A stretch of DNA of 64,000 nucleotides from Burkholderia sp. Bp8963. GTDB taxonomy: Bacteria; Pseudomonadota; Gammaproteobacteria; Burkholderiales; Burkholderiaceae. The position numbers were made by a program, and so were the translations under genes. Location of the stretch: positions 62,001 through 126,000 of the forward strand of contig NZ_QTQP01000012.1 of assembly GCF_003854275.1 (NCBI RefSeq), read 5' to 3'. The notes beneath the pieces were generated by a model. The model saw only the letters and a program-made list of their open reading frames with translations, ran no database searches and was not told the DNA's origin. Positions 1 through 8,159 of the stretch are shown here, in pieces (the first letter of the stretch is position 1; the number at the start of each line of letters is the position of its first letter).

Positions 1-373
1 CCACACGATAGATGTCGCGGAGCAGGTCGAAGCCGTCGATGACGGGCAAATCCCACCACAACTGGCTACGTTGGCCGAACACCGCGCCGATGCGCGCGAC
101 ATGGGCGATGCGGTCGTCGAACGGCACGCGGCCTTCGATCACGACCTTGCCGGCCGTCGGGCGCAGGATGCCGGAGAGGATCTTGATGGTCGTGGACTTG
201 CCGGCCCCGTTGGGGCCGATGAAACCGAGCAGTTCGCCGCGCCGCAGGCTGAAGGTGACGTCCTTGAGCGCTTCGACTTCGCGCCAGCGACGGCGGAACA
301 CGCTGAGGATGCCGGGTTGCCGTTCTGCGATGCGGTAGGTTTTGGCCAAACCTTCGACCACGATCTGGGACAT
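1..373 (-). CDS. ABC transporter ATP-binding protein, 5' part (runs off window)
   Basis: The first 124 residues are visible; the gene continues beyond the left edge. A Walker A motif GPNGAGKST lies at residues 53-61 and a Q-loop-like FGQRSQLWW at about 100-108. The N-terminal layout (a hydrophobic start, then FRRRW before the core, and the DLPVID segment after the Q-loop) resembles ATPases of ABC-2-type exporters. It would energise export at the inner membrane with a permease encoded to the left. Substrate cannot be told. The ATG at 373 is the start that keeps the complete nucleotide-binding fold. Confidence 0.85.
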   Translation of the reverse strand, partial: MSQIVVEGLAKTYRIAERQPGILSVFRRRWREVEALKDVTFSLRRGELLGFIGPNGAGKSTTIKILSGILRPTAGKVVIEGRVPFDDRIAHVARIGAVFGQRSQLWWDLPVIDGFDLLRDIYRV

Positions 374-459
374 GCCATCCTCGCTGAGTCGTTGACGCTC
401 GCCTGTTGCCGCCAGGCAAGCCAGGTCAATTGGAAGGCGCGGGATGTTACCACGAGCAG

Positions 460-2274
460 CTAGAAACGCTCGACGTGTACCTCGACCGCGTCCTTGGGCA
501 CGGTCAGCCGCGTGCGGTCGAGCAGCGCATCCGCGGGCGCGGTGCCGTCCGGGTTCACCGGCTTCATTTTGTTGAACACCACGGAGAAGCTTTCCCGCGT
601 GACGGTGGCGGACGCATAGCCCTGCGCGTCGTGGTCCGCATGGCACAGATCGGGGTTGTTCTTCATCAGGAACGCGTCGAGCCTGGCTGGCGTCGCCGCC
701 AGCAACGCAAACGGCGAGCGGCGCCACGCGTCTTTCAGGTAGGAATAGAACGACGTGCTGCTGATGCCGGCGCAGACGAAATCGACGATCACGGGCGCGC
801 CCACCGCGGGGTCGGGGTCGTCCCGCACGACGCCGCACTGAAACGCGTGCAGATCCCCGCTGATCGCGACGACGTTACGGATCCCCTGCTCCTTCAGGTA
901 GGACATCAGCTCGTGCTTGTGCGCCGGATAACCGTCCCATGAGTCGCAATCGATCACGCGGCGTGCCTCCGGCACCTTGGGCGCGCCGGGCATCACGGCC
1001 CACAGACGGTTCAGCATCACCTCGTTGCCCCACACCTTCCAGGTCGCCGGCGACCCTTTCATCGCGGCCTTCCACCATTGCGTCTGCTCCGGGCCGAGTA
1101 TCGACGGCGGCCGGCCGAGCTGCTCGGTATCCCGCGCCTCGGAGCGCTGCAGCACATCCTGCTCGACGAAGTAACGCGAGCCGGCCGAATCGTCGCCATT
1201 GACCGGGTCGTGCCCGTGCGCGCGGGCGTAAGCCGCCTCGTTCACGATGTGGTCGTCGCGATACAGCCGCTCGTCGGTCATCACGAGATGCATCAGCATG
1301 CCGAAGCGAAATTCGCGGTAGATGCGAATGTTCGTGTACGACGGATTGTCCGGCTCGAAGCGCACGTCGCTCCAGTCCACCGGCATGTACTCCGCCCACG
1401 CACGGCTCGCGTTGCGGCGACGCAGGGTCTCCTGCCTTTCCTCGTTCGTGTAGACCTGATGATCCTGCCAGCAGTCGTCGGAGAATTCGTGGTCGTCCCA
1501 GATCGCGATCATCGGCAGGCGCTGGTGCAGCGTCTGCAAGCGCGGGTCGGTGCGATAGGTGCGATAAAGCGTCCGATAGTCTTCGAGCGTATCCGCATAG
1601 ACGCGGCCGTCGGCGAGCGGCTTTCCGTCAGGCAGCCGCAGCGCGGGATGCGCCGCCTCGACAGCGCCGTGCGTCGGGCCGCCGACCGTTTCATAGATAT
1701 AGTCGCCGACGTGCACGACGAATTCGAGATCGCTTTCGGCTGCCAGCAGGCTCATTGCCTGCCAGTGATTGACGCTCCAGTCCTGGCAGGTGATCCACGC
1801 AAAGCGCACCCGCTCGTTGGGCTCGTCGGCATCCGGCGCCGTGCGCGCAACACCGGCGACACTCACATCGCCGCCGGCGACGAACCGATAGTGGTACGTG
1901 GTCTTCGGCGAAAGCGCCGTCACCTTCGCGCGCACGGTGTAGTCATAGGCGGCCAGCGCCGTCAGCGAGACGCTGGCGACCAGCGCTGAGAAATCCGGCC
2001 GTGCCGATACTTCGAGCCGCAACGGCACGGCACGCGCCGCGCCTTTTGTGCGGTGCCGCGCGTCGCCACGCACGGGCGGCACTGGAGGCACGCATCGCGT
2101 CCAGAACACGATCGAGCGATCGCGCGGATCACCGCTGGCAACGCCCTGCGGGAACCGATGGCGACCTTCGCGCGCAGCGCCGGCAGCAGGAACCGACCTC
2201 GGCGCGCCAAGCGTGCCGGTGGCAGCCGCGATCGTGAAAAAGGCCGACGACTTGAGGAAATGGCGGCGCTTCAT
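460..2274 (-). CDS. phoD: Alkaline phosphatase D family protein (PhoD-like), Tat-exported
   Basis: A 604-residue secreted metallophosphoesterase of the PhoD family, which hydrolyses phosphomono- or diesters in the periplasm. The start at 2274 is preceded by GGGAGGA and gives an N-terminus with twin arginines (RRHFLKSS, residues 3-10) and a hydrophobic stretch ending in alanines, a Tat signal. An upstream in-frame ATG at 2331 would bury this signal. Family hallmarks visible are an N-terminal immunoglobulin-like region, HVGDYIYE, IWDDHEF, and SGDLHAFQCG near the C-terminus, consistent with the dinuclear metal site. It sits alone between an ABC ATPase and a small secreted protein. The specific substrate is not known. 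Confidence 0.9.
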   Translation of the reverse strand: MKRRHFLKSSAFFTIAAATGTLGAPRSVPAAGAAREGRHRFPQGVASGDPRDRSIVFWTRCVPPVPPVRGDARHRTKGAARAVPLRLEVSARPDFSALVASVSLTALAAYDYTVRAKVTALSPKTTYHYRFVAGGDVSVAGVARTAPDADEPNERVRFAWITCQDWSVNHWQAMSLLAAESDLEFVVHVGDYIYETVGGPTHGAVEAAHPALRLPDGKPLADGRVYADTLEDYRTLYRTYRTDPRLQTLHQRLPMIAIWDDHEFSDDCWQDHQVYTNEERQETLRRRNASRAWAEYMPVDWSDVRFEPDNPSYTNIRIYREFRFGMLMHLVMTDERLYRDDHIVNEAAYARAHGHDPVNGDDSAGSRYFVEQDVLQRSEARDTEQLGRPPSILGPEQTQWWKAAMKGSPATWKVWGNEVMLNRLWAVMPGAPKVPEARRVIDCDSWDGYPAHKHELMSYLKEQGIRNVVAISGDLHAFQCGVVRDDPDPAVGAPVIVDFVCAGISSTSFYSYLKDAWRRSPFALLAATPARLDAFLMKNNPDLCHADHDAQGYASATVTRESFSVVFNKMKPVNPDGTAPADALLDRTRLTVPKDAVEVHVERF

Positions 2275-2469
2275 CAATCCTCCCGAGCGACATGCGGTGG
2301 ATGCCGAAAGCGCATCGCGGTGCGGCGGCATGCAATCGATTCCGTCGCTCGGCCGTCGTGGTTCTCGTCACCGCGCACGAGCGGGGAAACAGTCGATTGA
2401 CCAAACTGCTGCGACGATCGACTGCCGAGTCACAGGGCGGGTTCCATGGCCTCGCTTGTTCGTTCCGCT

Positions 2470-2718
2470 TCAATTGTTCGCCGTCTTCGCGTCGTTGCCG
2501 CCTCTCCCCGTCACAAGACAGCCCGACATGAATGCCTCGCTCTGGCTGCTGGCTGCAGCATCGTCGAAGCCCCGGCCGAGCGCGTCGTACTTCACGCGCG
2601 CCGCGCCCTGTGCGCACGCCTGCGGGCTGGCGTCGCGCCCCTGCGCATGCAACAACGCGCGATCGGCAACGAGATACGCCAGCAACGCGATAACAGCAAT
2701 ATGGACAGCTCTTCTCAT
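2470..2718 (-). CDS. Small secreted or membrane-anchored hypothetical protein
   Basis: 82 residues. The ATG at 2718 follows a clear AGGAGA site. Residues 1-22 form a basic start plus a hydrophobic helix (MRRAVHIAVIALLAYLVADR), so the protein is exported or membrane-anchored. The remainder contains two cysteines (SPQAC and SGCLVTG) that could pair in the periplasm. No family is recognised. It lies upstream of phoD on the same strand with a gap of about 200 bases. Confidence 0.55.
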   Translation of the reverse strand: MRRAVHIAVIALLAYLVADRALLHAQGRDASPQACAQGAARVKYDALGRGFDDAAASSQSEAFMSGCLVTGRGGNDAKTANN

Positions 2719-2898
2719 GGTTTGTCTCCTCGCCGTCCAAGCGTAACGCGGACACGTTTCGTGCGGCACTCGGGGCTTCCCCGGTAATGGTCAACTGCGT
2801 CGTTCCCGGCCTCATCGATACGCACCGCGGCGCGTTTCTGGGCTGACGCTCGCCCGAGCCTGGCGCAAGGCCGACGCAAACCCGATCCCCGACGCCCG

Positions 2899-3333
2899 TC
2901 ACAGCTCCTTCACCATGAACACCCGCGCGGCCCCGGCCGGCTCGCACGGCACTTCGCCGAACACGCGATAGCCGTGCTTCTCGTAGAACGCGGGCGCCTG
3001 GAACGTGATCGTGTAGAGCACCGCGCGCGCGCAGCCGCGCTGCTTCGCTTCCGCTTCGGCCGCGTGCAGCAGCTTGCTGCCGAGGCCGTCCTTGCGCAGC
3101 GATTCGGGCACGTACAGCAGGTCGATGAAGAACAGCCCCAGCGAGGTGCGTCCGACCAGTCCGCCGAGGACGTCGCCGGTCGCCGGGTCGGTCACGTACA
3201 CGTCGAGCGCCGTGCTGTCGTACTCGCCGACCACCGAGTCGTTGTACGCCTTGAGCTTGCCGCCGATGAAGTCTCGTGCCGCCGGTTGGCCGACGGCGGT
3301 CAACCGGATCTCGATGTCTGAATGAGCAGTCAT
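2899..3333 (-). CDS. GNAT family N-acetyltransferase
   Basis: 144 residues with the GNAT fold: the LYVPESLRKDGLGSKLLHAAE segment around residues 75-95 contains the acetyl-CoA pyrophosphate-binding RxxGxG/S pattern (RKDGLGS), followed by AVLYTITFQAPAFYEKHGY, the motif B region seen in many small-molecule acetyltransferases. The start was placed at the ATG at 3333, beginning MTAHSDIEIRL, because the residues encoded upstream are Pro/Arg-rich and unlike the family. Substrate unknown. It is a single gene between short intergenic regions. Confidence 0.85.
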   Translation of the reverse strand: MTAHSDIEIRLTAVGQPAARDFIGGKLKAYNDSVVGEYDSTALDVYVTDPATGDVLGGLVGRTSLGLFFIDLLYVPESLRKDGLGSKLLHAAEAEAKQRGCARAVLYTITFQAPAFYEKHGYRVFGEVPCEPAGAARVFMVKEL

Positions 3334-3526
3334 GTAAGTGCGCAGGTCAGTGACAGAAGGTCGGGCCGGCCGATCCGGCCCGTCCGGAAAGCTGACCGGC
3401 CATTCTGCCACGGCGTCGTTGCGACGCCTGCGCAACGCGTGAGGCAAGACGAGGGAAGCGAGAGGCGGGAAGCGTGATGCGGAAGGCGCGCTGACGCCCC
3501 GGGAGCCCCGGGGCGCGCGCGTTCAG

Positions 3527-3727
3527 TCAGTTGTATCCGAGAATCGCGACCGTCGCGACATCCGGCCGATCGATCGGGCTGCCGACGAGCGACACCGTCG
3601 GCTCCTGCAGCACGGCCTGATACGACGACACGCGCGCGACTTCCGCGTCGCCTGCGTCATCGCCCATCGGCTCCGCGTAGTCGTCCATGCTGACGAAGAA
3701 TTCCGGCTGCATTTTCGAAAAAGTCAT
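3527..3727 (-). CDS. Small acidic hypothetical protein beside DUF3422 gene
   Basis: 66 residues starting at the ATG at 3727, which follows AAGGAG with 5-base spacing; a GTG two codons upstream lies inside that site. The sequence is acidic in the first half (MDDYAEPMGDDAGDAEVA) and hydrophobic near the C-terminus (VATVAILGYN), with no signal peptide and no cysteine. No family is recognised. It follows the DUF3422 gene on the same strand with a gap of 30 bases, so the two are probably one transcript. The size and an N-terminal MTFSKMQPEFF could suit a peptide precursor or a small partner protein; this is only a guess. Confidence 0.6.
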   Translation of the reverse strand: MTFSKMQPEFFVSMDDYAEPMGDDAGDAEVARVSSYQAVLQEPTVSLVGSPIDRPDVATVAILGYN

Positions 3728-3757
3728 CTCCACTCCTTGTGTTGTGTAATCGATTAT

Positions 3758-5077
3758 CTATGCGACTTGCTTCAGCTTCACCGCATGCACGGGCTCGCCA
3801 TCGTGTGCGGCTTCCGCGCGCGCGAGCTGCGCGCGGGTCCGCCGCGTGATGTGGATCACCGCGAGCACGACCGGCGCGATCAGCAGGCCTTCGGCCAGCT
3901 CGGGATCGACCGGCAGGCTCATCACGTGCAGCGCCTTGAATGCCGCCGCGGCGAGCGACAGCACGTAATACGAGATCGCGGCGACGGACAGGCCTTCCAC
4001 CGCATGCTGCAGATGCAGCTGGTTGCGCGCGGTGCGCTCCATCCCGGCGAGCAGCCGCGTCACGTCCTTTTCCTGGGCGAGATTGACGCGCGTGCGCAGC
4101 AGGTCGACCGCGCGCGCGATCCGGTCGGCAATCTGCTCGTGACGCGCCCACACGCTGCGGCACGTCTCCATCGCCGGCGCGAAGCGCCGCTCCATGAATT
4201 CGGCGATCGTCGGCATCCCCTCGATGCGCTCTTCACGCAGTTCGTGGATGCGCGCGAGCACGAGCTTCTCGTATGCGCGCGACGCGCTGAAGCGCCCGCC
4301 CGACCCCGACATCGATTCGACCCGCACCGCCAGGTGCGTGAGCCTGACCAGCAACGCCGCGTCGTCGCCGTGCGCGCCGCCCGCATCCATGCTCTGCATC
4401 AGCGCCTGCAGCGACGCGTGGATCTCGTCGAGCTCACGGCTCATCCGGCGCGCGACCGGCAGCGCAAGCAGCGCCATCATCCGGTACGTTTCGATTTCAT
4501 AGAGACGCTGCAGCAGCCGGCCGCCCTGCTCTTCGCGGAAATCCTCGTCGACGACGAGAAAGCGCATGAAGCCGTCGGGCCGCACGTGCCAGTCGCAGAA
4601 CACCCTGCCGCCGCCGAGCACGTTGGCGCCGACGAGGATCGGTCCATCGATCCAGCGACGCAGGTCGCCGCAGACGAGCTTCGCCGCGGCGCCCGACACG
4701 AGCTCCATTCGCACCGCGACGAAGCGGATGCCGTTCAGTCGTGCGAACCAGTCTGCCGGGATCCCCTCGATCGCGAGATCGTCGAAATAGCCGGTGTCGC
4801 GGCGCGGCGCGACGAACGTGAAGGTCGAGAACTCGGTGTGCCGCTCCCACTTCAGGTACCAGCCGCTCAGCGACTGCACCGCGTGATGCGTGGCGCCGTC
4901 GTGCGGCGCCGGCAGGCCCGCGTCGCGGCACAGCGTGTGCAGCAGCGTCTCGTGGATGTCCGGCTGGCCGTCCGAGTAGATCGCGTAATGCGTCAGCGAA
5001 ACGGATTCGGCCAGCCGCAGGAACGGCCGGGCATGCAATTCCGCAGCCAGTGCGGCGCGCAACGGATGGTCCATCAT
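3758..5077 (-). CDS. DUF3422 family membrane-anchored protein
   Basis: 439 residues. It begins MMDHPLRAALAAELHARPFL, the characteristic opening of the DUF3422 (COG4949) family, whose biochemical role is unknown. The middle is helical and charged, and the last part has two hydrophobic segments (around residues 370-415, AISYYVLSLAAAAFKAL and GLLIAPVVLAVIHITRR) that should anchor the C-terminus in the inner membrane. The start at 5077 was chosen because longer in-frame extensions are Arg-rich and precede the conserved opening. It is transcribed divergently from a LysR regulator at 5258, which may control it, and is followed by a small acidic protein. Confidence 0.85.
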   Translation of the reverse strand: MMDHPLRAALAAELHARPFLRLAESVSLTHYAIYSDGQPDIHETLLHTLCRDAGLPAPHDGATHHAVQSLSGWYLKWERHTEFSTFTFVAPRRDTGYFDDLAIEGIPADWFARLNGIRFVAVRMELVSGAAAKLVCGDLRRWIDGPILVGANVLGGGRVFCDWHVRPDGFMRFLVVDEDFREEQGGRLLQRLYEIETYRMMALLALPVARRMSRELDEIHASLQALMQSMDAGGAHGDDAALLVRLTHLAVRVESMSGSGGRFSASRAYEKLVLARIHELREERIEGMPTIAEFMERRFAPAMETCRSVWARHEQIADRIARAVDLLRTRVNLAQEKDVTRLLAGMERTARNQLHLQHAVEGLSVAAISYYVLSLAAAAFKALHVMSLPVDPELAEGLLIAPVVLAVIHITRRTRAQLARAEAAHDGEPVHAVKLKQVA

Positions 5078-5257
5078 CGATACACCATGCTTTCCTTGTT
5101 CAACCCCGCGGCTTCGGCATGCCGGCAACCGTGCCCGGGCCACACCCGATGCGCCGGCAGCCGCAGCGGAATCGCTTGCGTGATCGCACTATGGCAGACA
5201 CATAACGACAATAAAAACGCATAATGCTGATCGTTACGTTCAGATTTTCTGATACCG

Positions 5258-6133
5258 ATGAAGATGCTCGATCACGACGTGCTCGCCACCGTCGTCGCCG
5301 TCGCGGAGACCGGCAACATGACCCGCGCCGCCGAAGCCGTGAACCGCTCGCAATCCGCCGTCAGCATGCAGATCAAGAGCCTCGAGGATGCGCTTGGCCG
5401 GCCGCTGTTCGTGCGGCGTCCGCGCAGCATTGTGCTGACGCGCGAGGGCGAGGTGCTGCTGGGCTTCGCGCGGCGGATGCTGGCGCTGCGCGACGAGGCG
5501 TGGGCGGCCGTCGTGCGGCCGGAAGTGACCGGCAAGGTCGTAATCGGCGTGCCGGACGACTATGCGTCGTCGCTTCTTCCTTCAGTGCTTAAGAAATTCT
5601 CGGCGTCGTATCCGAAGGTCGAGATCCAGGTGATCGGGCTGCCGAGCAGCGCGCTCGCGCCGCTGATCAAGGACGGTACCGTCGATCTCGTGTGCGGCAC
5701 GCGCGTGAAGGGCCTGTCCGGCGATTTCGTGCGGCACGAGCCGATGGCGTGGGCCGCGATGACGAACGGGCCGCGCGTGTGGGAGGAGCGTCCGCTGCCG
5801 ATCGCAGTGTTCATGCCGGGCAGCGTCGCACGCGAGAATGCGATCAGAAGCCTCGAGCGCGCGAAGCTGCCGTACCGCACCTCGTATGAAAGCCCGAGCC
5901 TGCTCGGGCTGATCAGCATGGTCGAAGCGGGGCTCGCGGTCGCGCCGCTCGCGCGCTGCGCAATCCCGTCGCAACTGACGGTGCTCGGACGCTCGCACGG
6001 GCTGCCCGACCTGCCGCCGCTCGAGCTGATTCTCGCGCGCAGCACGAAGTCGAAGCGGCCGCCGTGCGACTTCCTCGCGGAGCAGATCATGGAAGATCTG
6101 CAGCGACAGACGGGGCAGGCCGGGGATGCGTGA
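5258..6133 (+). CDS. LysR family transcriptional regulator
   Basis: 291 residues. Residues 5-65 form the LysR winged helix-turn-helix (TGNMTRAAEAVNRSQSAVSMQ, then LEDALGRPLFVRR), and residues 90-285 are the periplasmic-binding-protein-like effector domain (VTGKVVIGVPDDYASSLLP onward). It is divergent from the DUF3422 gene with about 180 bases between, the usual arrangement for a LysR protein and its target. The spacer carries AT-rich sequence (positions 5198-5240) suited to overlapping promoters. Effector unknown. Confidence 0.9.
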   Translation: MKMLDHDVLATVVAVAETGNMTRAAEAVNRSQSAVSMQIKSLEDALGRPLFVRRPRSIVLTREGEVLLGFARRMLALRDEAWAAVVRPEVTGKVVIGVPDDYASSLLPSVLKKFSASYPKVEIQVIGLPSSALAPLIKDGTVDLVCGTRVKGLSGDFVRHEPMAWAAMTNGPRVWEERPLPIAVFMPGSVARENAIRSLERAKLPYRTSYESPSLLGLISMVEAGLAVAPLARCAIPSQLTVLGRSHGLPDLPPLELILARSTKSKRPPCDFLAEQIMEDLQRQTGQAGDA

Positions 6134-6501
6134 CGGTGCGGGTTGTCGGCAGGCTATCTCGTGCGAGCGTGGTGAAGGCCGCTTACCGGCCAGCGATTTC
6201 GACACGCAGCCGCCGCGTCACCGGCACCAGCAGGCGCGGCGGCGGAAACGGAATCACGTTGTCGTGGGAAATCGGTGCATTGGCAGGCGCCGCGCGGTGC
6301 GGCACCGTTGCGAGTCGGGTAGGAACCATGTGTCGGAGTTGAGCCGGTTCGGCTTGTCTGGACAGAACCCAGCTTAGAAGAACCGGCATAAACGCCGTGC
6401 AAAAAAACGCGGCGGCACGCGCAAAACTTCGGAAGCTCTCAACGCCATTCAGGCGAACCCGACCAACGCCGGTGCGCGCGCCTGGAAGGGTGCGATATCG
6501 C
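6134..6501. other. Intergenic region with no convincing gene
   Basis: Between the LysR gene and the toxin gene. A minus-strand frame at 6183-6389 could encode 68 residues (MPVLLSWVLS start, Pro/Arg-rich end) but has no ribosome-binding site, so it is not called. The region holds the 3' ends of both neighbours (convergent) and probably a terminator that I cannot identify clearly. Confidence 0.4.
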
Positions 6502-6801
6502 TCAGAACAGAATGGCCGCGTAGTCCCGTGCGCCGTGCAGCACGTGAAGAATGTCGATTTGCGTGGGTGGGTCGCCGACAACCCGATAAAAGATCTGGTA
6601 GCTGCCATATACGCGGTGCCGCACGCCCTGGCCTTCGAACCGGGAAACGAGCGGAAACGCAAACGGCATCTCCGCAAGGCTCAGGCATTTCTCACGAAGC
6701 TCACCGACGAAGGTGACAGCTCGTCGCGGGTTGTCGCGCGCAATGTAATCGGCAATCGATTCAAGTTCGGAAATCGCGAAATCAGACAGACGAACGATCA
6801 T
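6502..6801 (-). CDS. parE: ParE/RelE superfamily toxin
   Basis: 99 residues with the type II toxin fold: MIVRLSDFAISELESIADYI at the start, PRRAVTFVGELREKC, then RHRVYGSYQIFYRV and IDILHVLHGARDY at the end, the last being the classic ParE/RelE C-terminal strand pattern. Its ATG overlaps the stop of the antitoxin gene by 4 bases (ATGA), so the pair is translated together. ParE members poison DNA gyrase and RelE members cut ribosome-bound mRNA; the helical opening IADYIARDNPRRA favours ParE, but the target is inferred. Confidence 0.88.
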   Translation of the reverse strand: MIVRLSDFAISELESIADYIARDNPRRAVTFVGELREKCLSLAEMPFAFPLVSRFEGQGVRHRVYGSYQIFYRVVGDPPTQIDILHVLHGARDYAAILF

Positions 6802-7055
6802 GCCTGACGGTCTGCCTGCGCCCGATATTTCGCTTCGAGACGATCGAACACTTCCGCTGCATCGGCTCCACGTCCCGCGTCCGCATCGGCGAGGCTGCGC
6901 GCGATCACGGCGTCCAGCGCATTCAGTTGCGCCTCGCGATCCTGAATCAATCGCACCCCCTCTCGCAGTACTTCGCTCTTGGACCCATAGCGGCCCGATT
7001 CGACCAGCTTCGCGACGTAACTCTCCAATTGCTGACCCAATTCGGCACTGATCAT
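6798..7055 (-). CDS. parD: ParD-like antitoxin (ribbon-helix-helix)
   Basis: 85 residues starting at the ATG at 7055 behind TGGAGGGC. The first 45 residues (ISAELGQQLESYVAKLVESG, YGSKSEVLREGVRLI) match the CopG/ParD ribbon-helix-helix DNA-binding domain; the acidic, helical C-terminus should wrap the toxin. It is the first gene of the pair and overlaps the toxin gene by 4 bases. Such antitoxins neutralise the toxin and repress their own promoter, which should lie in the AT-rich bases just upstream (about 7085-7130). Confidence 0.88.
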   Translation of the reverse strand: MISAELGQQLESYVAKLVESGRYGSKSEVLREGVRLIQDREAQLNALDAVIARSLADADAGRGADAAEVFDRLEAKYRAQADRQA

Positions 7056-7109
7056 TTCGCCCTCCAGTCGACATTGATCCCGATGCGCATAGGGTAGCCC
7101 GATTATCAA

Positions 7110-7504
7110 CTATTATCAAGAAGCCAACCTCCAGTCAGATTGGATGCGAGCACTGGCGTCGCCAATTGCCCGGACGGAACGCGCTGGGCGCGTGCCGGAT
7201 ACGTTCGCTCGACATACCAGAAAATCGCATATCCCTGTTTCGAGAATCGGACGCGTCCGCACTCGAACTCAAGACAATCGATCTGGGCGAGAGCGCTGTC
7301 GCCGGACTCGGAGCGGCGATGCTGTGGCGGATCGTCAGAGCATGCGATACGCTGGGAATCGCCCGCATCGGCGCATTGGCAGCGGGCGGCCGCAAGGCAG
7401 CGCCGAAGCCCGGTGGCCCCCGGCAATCTGGAATTCGACGTCGCGCCGCATGGCAAGTCCGTGCACGCATTGCAAAAATACTTGGTCGAAAAGGGGATTT
7501 ACGA
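7110..7504. other. Uncertain stretch, possible gene remnants
   Basis: No intact gene is convincing. Two plus-strand frames give plausible but short protein-like pieces: one encoding SALELKTIDLGESAVAGLG-type sequence around 7255-7390, and another ending GNLEFDVAPHGKSVHALQKY around 7410-7505 just before the ATG at 7505. A frameshift would join them, so this may be a decayed gene. The alternative is that it is all non-coding. Confidence 0.3.
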
Positions 7505-7858
7505 ATGAGCACAAAGCACACTCCGATCACCGGATTCCGGATCGCGCGCCCCACGGCGAGACGCGGTCGCTCGACGAGCGAGTATCGCCTCATTCGACTC
7601 TCCGAAGCCAGGCAGCACATCGACGCGTTCGTCACGAACGCGCTCCATCGCAGCCTGACGCGGGTCATGCGCGAGTCCGCCGTCGAGCACGACGCACGCC
7701 CGTCCGGCAAACCGGCACCCCCGCCGCAAAAAGCCGTCTTCAACGTGGGACGCATCGATCTCTCGAAGTGTCAGTTGCCGATCATATCGGCCGCCGAGGC
7801 CGAGGCCATGGCTCGCCGGGAAACACTCATGCACTTCGGGCAGGATCCCGATCAATAG
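7505..7858 (+). CDS. Hypothetical protein
   Basis: 117 residues starting at the ATG at 7505, preceded by an A-rich, G-containing run (GGGGATTTACGA). The middle is charged and helical (YRLIRLSEARQHIDAFVTNA, LHRSLTRVMRESAVEHDA), the centre is proline-rich, and the end (CQLPIISAAEAEAMARRETL) is helical again. No family is recognised. It stands near a toxin-antitoxin pair in a poorly conserved-looking stretch and may be the only intact piece of an accessory insertion. Confidence 0.4.
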   Translation: MSTKHTPITGFRIARPTARRGRSTSEYRLIRLSEARQHIDAFVTNALHRSLTRVMRESAVEHDARPSGKPAPPPQKAVFNVGRIDLSKCQLPIISAAEAEAMARRETLMHFGQDPDQ

Positions 7859-8159
7859 CCGGCAGCGATAGAAAGAAATCGCATGACCCGGTTCGACAAC
7901 GATCGTGCCGATCGGCAGTTGGTAACGGTCTTTGACAGATACAGGTGTCTGGAATCCTCCGCGATGGGTGCGGACTGAACCCAATCGGAAGTGCGCCACG
8001 CGCCTACGACAAGCATCCCGCACCAACCAGCGACACCGCGCCCGTACTGGCCCAATCAAGCCGCACCGGACCGCTACCCCCGCGCTATTTGCGCAGTGGC
8101 CTCAAACCCGCGCGCATCTCCTGCGCGAACAATCGCGGCTGCTCCCACGCCGCAAAGTA
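7859..8159. other. Intergenic region, nothing recognised
   Basis: About 300 bases between a hypothetical gene and the end of the MFS gene (convergent). Frames on both strands give low-complexity Arg/Pro-rich translations without ribosome-binding sites. No terminator with a T-tract was seen. Confidence 0.4.

Noticed and set aside
3737-5224. Long 495-codon plus-strand frame
   Set aside because: Shadow of the DUF3422 gene; His/Arg/Ala-rich translation without domains.
6183-6389. Possible 68-residue minus-strand gene
   Set aside because: No ribosome-binding site and no recognisable domain.
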